The notes under the pieces were generated by a model. The model was not told the DNA's origin, made no database searches, and was given only the letters and a program-made list of their open reading frames with translations. A program made the position numbers and the translations under genes. Positions 1 through 10,329 of a DNA stretch of 64,000 nt are shown here, piece after piece. Source of the DNA: Choricystis sp. odSpoLacu1. Lineage: Eukaryota > Chlorophyta > Trebouxiophyceae. Location: positions 372,001 to 436,000 of the forward strand of contig OY253656.1 of the NCBI GenBank assembly GCA_958009055.1. The letters run 5' to 3'. Every line of letters begins with the position of its first letter. The stretch's first letter is position 1.

Positions 1-899
1 ACCATCCTCGGCCGGCGGTTCCAACAACGCCACCGCCCGCGCCACCGCCTCCGCCGTCGTCATGCACCCCGGCATCGGCTCCTTGAACAGGGTGATGGTG
101 CCGGTTTCGGTGCACAGGTTGCGCGTGGCGGTGGGAGGAGGAGTTGCAGTCGCCTGGCCGATGGGTAAACCGACGCGAACAGCCGGGCCACGCCCCACCC
201 CCCCACCTCTCAACAAAAACGGGGCCGCCGCCGTGAACAGCTGCTTAGCATGCCGCCACGTGCCGTCGATGACGATGAGGAGGTAGTGCGGGTGGGCGTG
301 CGTGCCGCCGGTGGGGACGCCAGCGGCGAGAGCGGGCGGCGTGCCGGTGGCTGCGTCGTTGACGTCGACGGCGTCTGGGCCCGGGAAAAGGAGCAAGATG
401 GGCCAATTGTGGGTTTCGGCGTCGTTTAAAGCGGATTGGAGGGGTGGAGGACAGCGGTGGCCCTGGGGTTCAAAGAGGCAGGGACGTGAGTCAACGTTGG
501 ATCCACTTTCTCTCTCTCTTTCCCTCCGACCACAACAACAACACTCACATCAAACCGTCTGCCCACGCACACGTCCACGCCGGCCACCGCCGCCCCGATC
601 AACGGCACGGTGCCCAGTCGCCTCTCGGTCTCGATCGGGTGCTGCAGGATGACGATGCGGGCGGCGGTGGGGATGCGAGTCGGTGGTAAAGCATAGCACA
701 CGCAGACGAGTTTGGTGCGGCTGCAGTGTGAGTGAGGAGGGGAGGGAGAGGTGGTGAGCACGCAGCCGTCGCTGCAATTCGCACCTCTCTCTCTCTCCTC
801 CTCCCAGCCTCTCTCTCACCCGCAGCGGTCGCAGTCTTTGGCCGCTACTGGTGGCTCGCACAGGTCGCCACAGGCGGCGATGAAGGGGTCGACGGTCAT
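1..899 (-). CDS. DTW-domain tRNA-uridine aminocarboxypropyltransferase, 3' end missing
   Basis: The predicted protein resembles the DTW family (TAPT/DTWD), which uses SAM to place a 3-amino-3-carboxypropyl group on tRNA uridine. Exon 1 (899-820) starts MTVDPFIAACGD and ends in CDRCG. Exon 2 (720-549) continues RTKLVCVCYALPP and then ILQHPIETERRLGTVPLI, the typical CxxC, CxC and HPxE region. Exon 3 (from 462) holds NWPILLLFPGPDA and VIDGTWRHAKQL, where DGTW is the family signature. A further exon carries LFKEP and TTAEAVARAVALLE before the window edge, corresponding to the ST-EA helix. Exon phases join cleanly for introns 1 and 2; the third intron near 205 has several possible donors. Family assignment is firm; the modified tRNA position is not known from sequence. 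Confidence 0.78.
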
Positions 900-1031
900 C
901 AGGAAGAGAAAAAAACGACACAGAGAGTGTGTTATTATTTTTCATTCAAGCCACCCTCACTTTCTTTCCCGGCGGTTGGCGCCTGCATTGACGCCCACGC
1001 ACAAGTCTCTCTCCCCACCTCACATCACTCA

Positions 1032-1640
1032 ATGCGTGCCGCCGCAACAGCAGCAGCCCGCTCCGCCGCGCGCGCGTTCGCTCCGCGCGGTGGCGCCACC
1101 TCCAGCCTGGAGGCAGCAGTCGGTGCAGGTGAGGGAAGGAAAGAGTGTGTGAATGCTGTGCCTTGTTTTGCATGAGGGCGGCAAAGAAACGGACGCGGCC
1201 GTCGCCGGCCGCACCCAACCCGCGAAAAACACTACCACCCCCCAATCCAACCAACCCCCTCCCAAACCTCCCCAGCCACTCCCTCCACCACCACGCACAC
1301 ACTCTTCACACGCTCCTACGCCTCCCCCTGCAACCTGCGCCTGGGTACGCCCCCGCGCCCCCCACCGATCACCGTCCGCTACGGCCCGCGCCTGGTCGAT
1401 GCCTTTGTAGACCTGGCGGACGGCGTGGAAGCCGCCGTCCCCGGCCTGGACGTGGACGGCGATGAGACAGACACCGAGGGCGCGTTTGAGGTGGCGGCCC
1501 CGGGTGTAGGAGACAAGCTGCTGTGGTCGGGCCTCGGGCGCGGGCGCCCGCCGACGGTGGAGGAGGTGATGGCCGCCGTGCAGAGCGCTGGTGTGGGGGG
1601 GCAGGCGGCGGCGGGCGAGGAGGCGAGCTGTCCGGTGTAG
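1032..1640 (+). CDS. Rdx/SelW-like thioredoxin-fold protein with organelle targeting N-terminus
   Basis: Exon 1 (1032-1128) encodes an Ala/Arg-rich leader without acidic residues until its end, typical of a mitochondrial or plastid transit peptide. Exon 2 (1276-1640) joins in phase. The mature part reads ITVRYGPRLVDAFVDLADGV, then GAFEVAAPGVGDKLLWSGL and a PPTVEEVMAAVQ helix. This order (strand, helix, FEV, xLLxS, basic-P, final helix) matches the Rdx domain of selenoprotein W relatives. The CxxC/CxxU redox motif expected after the first strand is absent, so a redox role is doubtful. The assignment rests on pattern only; an unrelated small organelle protein remains possible. A diverged copy of its 3' end lies just downstream. 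Confidence 0.5.
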
Positions 1641-1830
1641 CTTGGTTGGGATAGGGAGACAGAGAGAAGAAGAGAGCCTGTTGTTTTGTAACCACCCCCA
1701 CACTTTTTGTTTCACCTCAAACGTCATCCCTCCCTCTCTGCCGTGTCAGTTGGTGTGTGTGGCTGCGGCTGGCGAGGAGGTCCAACTGTCTCCGGTGTAG
1801 TTCGGTTGGGGTAGGAAGAGGGATGAAGAG
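1611..1830. repeat. Imperfect tandem duplication of a gene 3' end
   Basis: About 100 bases around the stop codon of the Rdx-like gene (GCGAGGAGG ... CCGGTGTAG ... TTGG then an AG-rich stretch) recur about 160 bases downstream, near 1770-1830, with scattered differences and the same TGTAG stop context. The second copy lies immediately upstream of the SET gene start and has no coding role that can be seen. Confidence 0.6.
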
Positions 1831-1869
1831 AGAGAAGAGCGTCGTTTCAGCCCCCACACACTTCCCTCA

Positions 1870-3168
1870 ATGGCGTCCTGCCTCCGCCCCCCGCCTCTCT
1901 CCCCTCTGCGCCGACACCCCCACCCCCACTCACCCCACTGCCTGCCCACGGGTGCCCCCGATGCAGCCTCCGCCCTGGCCGCGTTCGACGCGCTGGCCGC
2001 GGTCGCGTGCGTGTCACCCCCCCGCGTGACGCTCGCGCAGACGGAGCGTGGCCGTGGTTTAATCACGACAGCCCCTGTCGCTGCAGGCGACCGCTTGATC
2101 ACGATTGATCGTGCGGCTGCTTTAGTTGTGGCAGACAAGCCGTCTACCGCTGGAGTGGCGGCAGCCCGCGCTGCCGCAGCAGACGCGGCCGCGCTCAGCG
2201 GCCCGCTGCCGCCCCTCCTGGCCGCCTTTACTGCCCGCGCGTCTGACCCCTGGTTTGAGAGACTGTTGGCCTTGTTTCTGCATGCCTTGTTTTGTTCGCC
2301 CACGAACTCAATAGGGCGGCTGTATGCGGCGACACTGCCACCGCCCCCCCACGTCACCGCGCTGGCCGCGTTTTCGCCCACAGAGCGCGCCCTCCTCCCC
2401 CCCGACTTGGCTTCCATTGCCGCGTCTGACGCAGCAGCGTTAAAAACCATGCATGGACGTCTGTTTGAGGCGGGCACGGGGACTCTGGGGGCGTTGGATT
2501 TGGCGCCGTCCCCCGCCGCGACGCGCACCGCTGCCGCTCTCCTCAACTCGCGCTGCTTTGCAGACTCAGTCGGGGGCGCCCCCCTGTCCCTGGCGGTGCC
2601 GTTGGTGGATTTGGCCAATCACGAGGCGGATGCTCCAACCTCCCAGTTTGCGTTGGATGGAGGAGGCACCGCGTTTGGGCTGAGAGCGACGCGGGGGCTG
2701 GCGGCAGGAGAAGAAGTCACGATCTCTTACACCGGCACCGCCCCCAAGCCCAACCCCGCCATGATGAAGGACTATGGATTTGTCCTGCCCGGCAATGGTG
2801 CGGACTCTGTGGCGCTGGGGGCGCGTGGCGCGCTGATGGACGCGCGGTCGCTGGCGGCGGCGCTGGCGAAGGCGCGTGCTGACGCAACTGATGCTGTCGC
2901 CCGTGCCCGACTCGACGCGGCAGCCCGCTCTCTGATGTCACACGTCGCTTCCGCAACTGTTGGGGGCGGCGCACCTGCTGTCGCAGCCACAGCGAGGGCA
3001 GCAGCAGCAGAAGCACGCGCGGCCGCAACCGCCGCCCGCTCCGCAGCCACCAACCCTCCCACCCCCGACCTCGCCCCACCCCGCGCCCTGGCGGCAGCCG
3101 ACGCGTGGGACGAGCGGGCTGCCGTGGCGGACGCGGTGGTGGCGGTGGTGGAGAGGGTGGAATGAAAT
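1870..3168 (+). CDS. SET-domain protein lysine methyltransferase (Rubisco-LSMT/SETD3-like)
   Basis: Intronless 431-residue protein. The N-terminal SET half begins near residue 50 with RGLITTAPVAAGDRLITI. The core motifs follow: NSRCFAD, LVDLANHEADAP (the NHE SAM-binding motif), and AAGEEVTISYTG with PNPAMMKDYGFVLPGN, which is the catalytic tyrosine region and post-SET substrate-side helix of the LSMT/SETD3 class. The C-terminal third is an Ala/Arg-rich helical region resembling the Rubisco-LSMT substrate-binding domain but strongly low in complexity. The first ATG at 1870 is used; a short Pro-rich leader precedes the fold and could be a transit peptide. The substrate cannot be predicted; plastid or cytosolic non-histone targets are typical of this class. 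Confidence 0.85.
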
Positions 3169-3260
3169 GAAAAATCAAAGAAAGAATTTGCAATTTGTTT
3201 TCTGCTCTCCTGCGCACTCAACACACACACACACACGCTTAACACACTCTCTCGTCCCAC

Positions 3261-3934
3261 TCAAAAGTCAAACGGCAGGCCGTTGCCCGTCGTCAGGCCC
3301 ACCATCTCGAAAATCCCTTTGCCCGCGATCGCTTCGACCGCCAGGATGCCGAAGAAACCCAGCATGGCGGCGCGCGAGTTGAGGATTTCGGCGTTGTCGA
3401 CAAAACCAAACTTGGGGGCGGCAAACTTGGGCGTGACGGGGGGCTGGGTGACGCCCTGTGGAAGGAGAGAACAAAGGGTCAGCGCCGGTGGTGTCTTGGT
3501 GGTGGGTGGGAGGGGAGCGCATTGCTGGTGCCGCCGTGCGCATGCGGTGTGTGTTTCAACACTGGCCACCAAGCCACGGCCGAAGGAGGGCACGCGTGTG
3601 CGGCAGGGCTGCGCAAACAGGCAGCCCGACGCGCACCAGCACGCCCAAACGCGCTTGGCACTCCAGTCTCTCCTTGTTGTGTGCCGCGGTGCGCATGCGG
3701 TGCGTGTGCTAGAACTCGTCACCAGGCCACGCCCGAGGCGCGGCGCCCGAGGGGTGCGCGGCGTCAAAAGGCAGACCCCCGACGCGCACCAGCGCCGCAG
3801 ACGCTCTTCGGCACTACCTCTCTCCCACCCACACGCACCTTGGGCGGCGTCGGCGCCTGGGCGCGCACGACGACGGAGGTGCGCCGCGCAGTGGCGCGGG
3901 GGCGCAGGGCGGGGCGGGCGGACACGGCGGTCAT
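3261..3934 (-). CDS. OHP1: One-helix protein OHP1 (LHC-like, thylakoid)
   Basis: Exon 1 (3934-3839) encodes a 32-residue Ser/Arg-rich plastid transit peptide (VVVRAQAP at its end). Exon 2 (3455-3261) encodes GVTQPPVTPKF, then FGFVDNAEILNSRAAMLGFF, then a hydrophobic helix ending in VEAIAGKGIFEMVG and GNGLPFDF. The E...NSRAAMLGF motif is the chlorophyll-binding LHC helix; the NSRA variant and KGI-E-VG tail match OHP1 rather than OHP2 or ELIPs. OHP1 acts with OHP2 and HCF244 in photosystem II reaction-centre assembly. The single 383-base intron separates transit peptide from mature protein and contains a tandem duplication. Length (about 97 residues) is normal for the family. Confidence 0.92.
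3529..3832. repeat. Two-copy tandem repeat inside the OHP1 intron
   Basis: Two copies of about 150 bases (about 3529-3678 and 3682-3832) share TGCCGC-GTGCGCATGCGGTG at the left, CCGACGCGCACCAGC in the middle and CTCTCTCC at the right, with many substitutions between. They fill most of the intron. No ORF or RNA fold is evident. Confidence 0.65.
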
Positions 3935-4047
3935 GTTGGGGCGCTGATTTGGGGAGCGAAAAGGAAAGGCTTTCGGACGTTGTGGCAGTCTCGGCGCGCG
4001 AGTGAAGAGGCCCACACGTCGCGCTCGTTTCTCTCTCTTGCTGTCAC

Positions 4048-4505
4048 ATGCGCGGCCCCCATTTCCTCACCCTCGCCCTGGCCACCCTCCTCGTCACCGC
4101 GATGGCTCAACCACGTGCGTGTGCGGGTGGCAGAACAGTGGGAGAGAGAGAGGGAGGCGCGTTTGGCGTGTCTCCGCGCCACCAATGCCTTCCCGACCCA
4201 CCTTCCCACCACCACCCCATCCCTCTCACCCAGTCGCCGGCGGCTACAAGCCCATCGACGACGCGGCCAATGATGCCGACGTCCAGGCGGCGGCCACGTT
4301 TGCGGTGGGCGCGATCGACAGCGGTTTAAAACTGGTCAACGTGGCTTCCGCGAGTAAGCAGGTGGTCGCGGGCCTCAACTACCGCCTCACCTTCGTCGCC
4401 GCCCCCGCCAACAGCACTGCGACATCCACATACGAATCCGTGGTGTACCAACCCCTGGGCGCGGCGCCGCTGCAGTTGACGTCGTACAAAAAGGTGGAGG
4501 GGTGA
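4048..4505 (+). CDS. Secreted cystatin (phytocystatin-like cysteine protease inhibitor)
   Basis: Exon 1 (4048-4114) encodes a 22-residue signal peptide (MRGPHFLTLALATLLVTAMA). Exon 2 (4234-4505) encodes AGGYKPIDDAANDADVQ, FAVGAIDSGLKLVNV, SKQVVAGLNYRLTF and a short C-terminal strand. All landmark cystatin features are visible: N-terminal GG, the conserved helix, and the central QVVAG loop followed by NY. The second hairpin PW is replaced by QPLGAAPLQL. It should bind papain-like proteases in the secretory pathway or outside the cell. Intron phase is consistent (phase 1). It lies about 110 bases upstream of and divergent from OHP1, so the two may share a promoter region. Confidence 0.9.
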
Positions 4506-4754
4506 TTTTTGGTTTTGTTCTTTTTTGTTGTTGCAAAGCAAAAGCCGTCGAAAAACGGAATCGAAACATGTGCAGCAGGCGGCGTGTGGGTTTCGCAGCA
4601 GGCCAAACAGAGGCAAAAAGGGAAAGGGGCGACTTCTCGCCTCTCTCTCAGCGAAGAGAGAGGGGCATCACACAGACACAAAAAGGCAACCACCACCATC
4701 ACACACCGCGCTAACTCTCTCTAACACACACACACTTCCTCTCTCTTCCATCAC

Positions 4755-6285
4755 TCATGCCTCCCACTTGACCATCAGCGTCCCCCCCCGCGGCGGCAGC
4801 ACGTCCGCCAGCTTGGCACCCGCCGCCAGGTCTGGCATTCCAGGCACCGCCTCCCGCAGCACGAAGCGGCGGCCGGCCGCGGCGCCCGCGTCGACGGCGA
4901 TGACGGCGTCCATGATGGACGAGACTGTGGCGTGCGGCGGGAAGCGGCGGGCGAGGGGGGGGGCGTCACCCCCCACACGCACGCGCACGGGCACGCCGCC
5001 CCCATCCTCCGGCTCGGGGGGCAGGCGGGCGGCGGCTGCAGCCTGGATGGCGTGGATGTCGACGGTGGGAGGAGCAGGAGGGGAGGGTGGCGACGGCCCT
5101 GCCTCTTCACCCTCACCCTCCCCTCCTTTCCCCTTGACCGCCTTCACCGCCGCCTCCGCCGCGGACGCCGCCAGGGCGGCGGCCAGTTCCTCCTCCTCGG
5201 TGCGGTGCTTGCGGCGGCCGTCCCCCGCGGCGGCAGCGGTGAGTCCTTTCACACGGCGCGCGATGCCGGTGCGGCCGCGGTTGGCGAGGGCGGCAGCCCC
5301 GGGCTCGTCAAACGTGACATCAGCAAAGGGGATGAGTCCCTCCAGCAAGGCAGCCGCACTGACAAACCCGGCCCACGTGCGCATGGCGGCCCCGGTGGCG
5401 GGGTCGAGGACGAGAATGGCGGGCAGCTCACTCAACTTGTACTGCTCCGCGGCCGCCGCCCCCGCCTCCGCCGACACGTCCGCCTGCCACAACACAAAGG
5501 AGGGCAGCAGGGCGCGTAGGGCGGGGTCGGTCCAGGTGTCGCGGTTGAGGAGGTGGGAGGCGAATATGGCTTCCGATTGAACGTTGGCCACCAGCCAGCG
5601 CCCGGTGGCAGCAGCAGCCGCGGCTGCCGACGCGAGATCCCCACCATGCAGCAGGTCCAAAGGAGGCGCAAACAGGGCGCCCAGGCCGGCGCCCGGGGTG
5701 GCGGCCGCTTCCGCACGAAAATCGCGAAACGCTGCGCGCGTGGTGGGGCGGGTGTCGGCGGGGCGGCGGGGGGGGGGGGGCGACGCCCACGTCGCCGTAC
5801 AGGCGGTCGGTGACGGTGGGCAGGGGGGCGCGCACGGGGGCGTCGCTGTGGAGTGGGTGGGTGGGAAAAGGGATCAAATAAACGCACCACCCACCGACCA
5901 TCCCCTCCTTTTCCTCCCCACACACACAAACCCCACACTCACTCGTCAACACCCCCCACCATCGCGGCCAGCGACCGCGCTAACGCTTCGTCGCGGTCCA
6001 GGGACGTCGCCGCGCCGCCGGGCAGCGGCACGCCCCCCGCGGCCGCGACGTCGCCCCCGGTCTCCAGAAACAGTTCGGCGGCAATATTGGCGTCGCCACC
6101 GGCGGCCTGGACGGGGGGTGGGTGGGAGTGGGTTGGAGATAGGGCACGGGCTTGGGGTGCCATCGGAAACACACCCGCGCCCTCTCGTACACCCTCCCTC
6201 TCTCTCTCACCTTCAGCAGCGCCGCTGCGACGGCGGGGTCTCCCGTCAGGCCGGCCAGCGTGGCCAGCGCATCGTCGTCGGCCAT
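4755..6285 (-). CDS. UBA-UAS-UBX protein (UBXD7-like p97/Cdc48 adaptor)
   Basis: Exon 1 (6285-6211) encodes MADDDALATLAGLTGD, and exon 2 (6106-5943) encodes GGDANIAAELFLE; together they form a UBA-type ubiquitin-binding domain. Exon 3 (5845-4755) holds the linker, then a UAS thioredoxin-like domain (PPLDLLHGGDL, RWLVANVQ, LLNRDTW, ILDP-type LVLDPATG). An acidic/basic coiled region follows, then a C-terminal UBX fold (VRVRVGGDAPPLARRFPPHATVSS ... DVLPPRGGTLMVKWEA). Such proteins tether ubiquitinated substrates to p97. One frame break occurs within exon 3: the reading before the 13-G run at 5768-5780 and the UAS reading differ by one base. A homopolymer-length error there restores a continuous protein; a true frameshift would remove UAS and UBX. 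Confidence 0.85.
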
Positions 6286-6481
6286 CGGGAAGGGGGGAGG
6301 AGGGGGACAGCGAGAACGCAGGGAAAGCAAAACGAAAAGTGAAGTGGGCGCGAGCGTCCGTCTCAATCACACTTCCGTTCTCTCAGCGACTCGGGCGCCC
6401 CCCCCGCAGCCGTCGCACGGCGTCCAATCCACGCCACCAAATTACCCTTAAATCCTCTTCACACCTCCACCCTCCCACTCC

Positions 6482-7644
6482 ATGCGTGCCGCTGCCGCGG
6501 CCGCGGCCCTGCTGGCGTGCGCGCCCGCCGCCGCGGCCGCCCACGCGCACACCGCCCTCTCCGCCGCCGTGCGCAACGCGACGTCCGACTTGGACGAGTT
6601 TGTGGCCATCCTGGCAGACTGGCTGGAGGGGCGGCCGGGGGACAAGGACGCGCTGGTGGCGTTCCTGGCGATGAAGGCGGTGCGGTGAGTGTGGGCGGCA
6701 AAATGGGGGAAGGGGTGTGGATGCAACGCGTGCACGTTGTGCTGGCGGCCTGATTGTGGCCCCTGTGGGTGACAGTGTGTCACGCGTGTGCCTGTGGGGG
6801 CGTGGACGGGCGGTGGACGGCCGGTTTCGTGTGCGGGGGGCGGCGATTGGCGAGCGCCGGCGATGCAACAGCGACGTCAAGCAATGGGGGGGTGTTTGCC
6901 TGCGCGCTCGCCCGCCTTTCTGCTGCAGCTTCCAGCCTCGGACCCGCCTCGACACGTGGCCACAGCATGATGTCGCGCTCTGGCGGCGGCAAGGGGGCGG
7001 GTGTCGGGGTCGGAGGCGGGGGGGCAAGCGCCACACGCGCGCGCGAGAAGGGCGCCGCGCGACGCCAAACAGACCCCGACTCACCCTTCACACACACACT
7101 CACACTCACAGCCCTCACCGCGGCCTGGAGCGCACGCTGGACTGGGTGCTGTGGTTCTACCGCACCGCGTGGCCGTTTGTGGTAAGGGAGCTAGGAGGGA
7201 GGAGGAGGAGGAGGCAAGGCAGAAAACACAAAACACACACGCTGACACCACCACCACCACCTGACCATCTCACAGCTCGTCTTCCTCGTGTTCAAGCTGA
7301 CCACCCGCCTGGACGCTGCCGCCGCCGCCTCCGCAGACGATGTCGACGGCCTGCCCCCCTTCAGCGTGCTGTCGCCGCGCGCGGCCGCCGCTGCCGGCCG
7401 GTCGCGCCCCCCCTCCTGCGGCGGCACGCCACGCTCCAAGCCCGTGCCCGCGTCCGCCCCCGTCACCCCGCGCTTCGCCAAGCTGGCTGGTGGGGCAGGT
7501 GGCACTCCCGACTCTGGCGGCCTGGCGCGCTCTGCCTCTGCCGCGTCGCGCTACGCGGCCCGCCTGCCGCGGGAGGCGAGACCGGCCGACGCAGGCGCTG
7601 AGTCGAGGCGGGTGGGTGGCACGATACGGGCGGCGTACCAGTAG
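6482..7644 (+). CDS. Small single-pass membrane protein, function unknown
   Basis: Three exons (6482-6684, 7112-7181, 7276-7644) join in matching phases. The N-terminus is a signal-like Ala/Leu run (MRAAAAAAALLACAPAAAAA), followed by a short acidic helical region (SDLDEFVAILADWLEG). A hydrophobic segment (TLDWVLWFYRTAWPF continuing into LVFLVFKLTT across the last intron) could be one membrane helix. The C-terminal 110 residues are Ser/Pro/Arg-rich with no recognisable fold. About 213 residues in total. I do not recognise the family. Intron 1 is long for this window (427 bases). Confidence 0.6.
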
Positions 7645-7881
7645 GAGTGGAGAGAGTGTGTTTTTCTGTTTTCCAGTTTTGGGTGAGCGCAAACCAAACA
7701 AACGACTGTCTTTTTTCACCCCACCCCACCCCAACGAACGAGCGTCCCTTTTCTTTCATACAACTTAGGGATCAGCCACGGCTTTGCCGCGACAGCGCCC
7801 CTGTGCCACCAAAAAACGAACAACCTCTTGTTACCTCGTGATTTTTTGATCTTCCTCCACATCGCTCGTCTCCCAGTCCCG

Positions 7882-8521
7882 ATGCCGGACGACCCGCCCG
7901 CCCCGCGCGACGACCCGCCCGCCAGCGAGCCGTCGCCTGCAGGCCAAAATCTGCATGTTGCTGCTGCTGCTGCCGACGCCGACGCCGCCCCAGCGGCCAG
8001 CGCGCCCCCCCCGGACGCCCCCCCCCCCCCCCCCCCCTCTCCCGGACGCTGAAGCCGCCGAACTGGACGCCCTGGCGGCTGCCGTGGAAGCCGCCCAAGA
8101 AGAGCTGGCAGTCGCCACCACCGCCCGAGCCGACGCCCAGCGCGCGGCAGCAGCCGCGCGCGCGGCCGCGGCCGCGGCACGCTCCGAAGCAGCCGCCCAC
8201 CGCGCCCGCGCGGCAGCCGCCGACGCGGATGCTGCTGCGGCAGCGGGCGAAGCTGCTCGCGCCACCGCCGAAAAGTCGGCCCACGCAGACCGCGCCGCCG
8301 CGGCGCGCCGCGACGGCGTCGCGGTCGCGGCCGCGGTCGCCGATGCGGACGCCGCGCTGGCTGCTGCGGCGGGGAGGCTGGCGGGGCTGCAGGCCGAGGT
8401 GGCGCGGCTGCCGCCTCCGGCGCCAGCGGGAGGGGGCGGGGTGGGGGGTGGAGGGGGGCTGGCGCGGTCGGCGAGTGACGTGTCGAGCGCGTGGGCGACG
8501 GACGACGACGAGGGCGGGTGA
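7882..8521 (+). CDS. Ala-rich coiled-coil protein, frame broken at a 20-C run
   Basis: The ATG at 7882 opens a Pro/Asp-rich N-terminus (MPDDPPAPRDDPPASEPSPA). The reading that follows (AEAAELDALAAAVEAAQEEL, then about 110 residues of Ala-rich heptads with regular Glu/Arg) is one base out of frame with it. The junction lies in a run of 20 consecutive C (8018-8037), so a homopolymer-length error is the simplest explanation. The end is Ser/Asp-rich (SSAWATDDDEGG, stop at 8521). No catalytic or binding motif is seen; function unknown. Similar Ala-rich coils occur elsewhere in this window, perhaps reflecting composition more than kinship. Confidence 0.5.
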
Positions 8522-8885
8522 GCGCACAATGCTGGTGGTGCACAATGCGCACAATGCTGGTGGTGCCCTGTTTTTTGTTTGTTTGTTTGTTCTTGGTGTG
8601 GACGCGTTTTGGAGAGGCTTGGCGCAGGTGGTTGCATGGGGACGAGGCTGTTCTCGCACAGGGCGGGGGCACAACAAGACCGCAAAAAAAAAGTGGGCCA
8701 AAAACTCTGTTGCGTTTTCCCTCCCCGCGCCCAATTCGGGGCGTGGGTGTGCGCGGCCGCCCTGCCAAACACACCCAGCGACTGGCTGACACACCAGCCT
8801 TGCCAGCCCCGGCGGCGGTGTCGTCAGCACGCGCCGCCAGCTGGGCCGCATCCGACGTAAAAAAAAAAAAAAACAGCACCCGAGA

Positions 8886-9586
8886 ATGCCTGCCCCACCC
8901 TTTGCCTACATCCTGGGCGCCGCCCAGTGTGGCGTCGCCAGCGCGCGCGTTGACTCTGTCGACCTGGCTTCGAACACGCGTTTTTTGCGGTGAGAGAAAA
9001 GAGAGAGGGAAAGGATGGTGGGTGTGGTGGCGACGGTGACCAGAAAAACTAACGACCATCCTCCTCCCACCCACCCAACACTCAGCTCCCGCCTGGGCCG
9101 AGCCTGGCTGGACCAACTGGACAGCCAGAAAGCCCTCATTTCGGCCGCCGCCTCGGCCGCCGTCAACGCTGACGCCGCCGCGCGCGCTCGCGCGCAGGCC
9201 GCCTCCGCCGCCCTCAAGGACGCCCTCAACTTTGACCGCGCCAAAGCGGAGGCTCTGGCGGCCGCCCTGCTGGAGGCTGGGGAGGCGGGGGCCATGGTGC
9301 CGATGTCGTTGTTGTTGGATGCTTGGGCGACAGGGAAAGTTCGATACTATGTTCGCCGCCACGTCGTCAAAACGGCGGGCGTGCTGGCCGCATCATGTGT
9401 TGTTGTAGAAGGCATCAAGTCTCTGCTCCGCCACACGGTGGGGGCGCGCATCCGGAGGGCGGTCGCCGCGCGCGCGCGCGCGGGCGCAGGGCGGTGGCCG
9501 CGCTGAAAGCCGCGGCCGCCATCCTGGATGCCGCCCTGCCGACGCCCCTGCTGGCGACGGCAGTGGTGGTGGCGTCCTTGATGTAA
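8886..9586 (+). CDS. Coiled-coil protein with a C-terminal membrane segment
   Basis: Exon 1 (8886-8989) encodes MPAPPFAYILGAAQCGVASA; exon 2 starts at 9086 and joins in phase 2. The middle is an Ala-rich helix (SAAASAAVNADAAARARAQA). It is followed by LLLDAWATGKVRYYVRRHVV, then a hydrophobic stretch (VLAASCVVVEGIKSLL) that may insert in a membrane. In the literal frame the stop is at 9506. A one-base change in the alternating CG run near 9470 would instead extend it to 9586 with a hydrophobic Ala/Val tail. The tail codons and stop fall inside an exact tandem duplication. Function not recognised. Confidence 0.5.
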
Positions 9587-9752
9587 CAGAGAGAGAGGGG
9601 GGGGGTGGATGGTGAGGGAGGGAGCTGGTGTGTATGTAACAAAGCGGGCGGGGCGACGGCAGTGGTGGTGGCGTCCTTGATGTAACAGAGAGAGAGGGGG
9701 GGGGTGGATGGTGAGGGAGGGAGCTGGTGTGTATGTAACAAAGCGGGCGGGG
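9555..9752. repeat. Exact 99-bp tandem duplication
   Basis: Two adjacent identical 99-base units (9555-9653 and 9654-9752) begin CGACGGCAGTGGTGG and end AAAGCGGGCGGGG; a third copy starts but stops after CGACGGC. The unit includes TTGATGTAACAG and TATGTAACAAAG, both containing TGTAA, the usual polyadenylation signal of chlorophyte algae. Identity indicates a very recent event or an assembly artefact. Confidence 0.9.
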
Positions 9753-10329
9753 CGACGGCGAGCGTTTCTCGTGCAACCCAGCTGCGGCGCAGACGCACTC
9801 GCTCTCACTCGCGCGGATTCGCAGAAGAAGAAACACGAGCTTTCTCTCGCGTGTGCCCCCACCACACATCCTTCCGACCCCAAGGTACGTCCCCTCGCAT
9901 GCCCACGTGTCGTTCTGGTGTCGCGGACGCGGGCCAGACGCAGACGAGTTGGACGGGAAGCCCAGGGGAGCGCGCTCGCAGGCGCAAGGCGCCTGCGACG
10001 CCCCTTCAATGCCGCCCCCGTCTCCTCCTGCCCGCCTCTCCTGACCATGACTGCTTGCCGTACGCCACCTCAATCATAACCGCACGCAACGAGGCAGTCG
10101 TTCTTTGAGACGGCTTGCGCAGCGCGGGTGCAGGCGAGCGCCCGCGCGGGAGCCATTGACACCCACGTTTCCATTTCCCTTTCCTTCCTCAGGGTTCTGC
10201 GACGCGCCTCCTGCACCGGCCCGCCCTGTCGGTCTGTCTGCTCCGTCCACCTTTGTTGCGGGGGTAGCTGACGCCCCGCCTTCTGGCCCACACAAGGGAG
10301 CTGCCTGCGCGCGCGCGCACTCCCTTCCA
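9753..10329. other. Intergenic region, no gene seen
   Basis: No supported gene. It holds the upstream region of the first secreted paralogue. An ATG at 10105 is in frame with that gene but would bury its signal peptide behind about 75 low-complexity residues, so I treat it as leader. Confidence 0.4.

Noticed and set aside
7716..9362. A 548-codon minus-strand reading opposite the two coiled-coil genes
   Set aside because: Ala/Arg/Pro-rich complement of the plus-strand genes, crossing homopolymers and an intron, with no motif.
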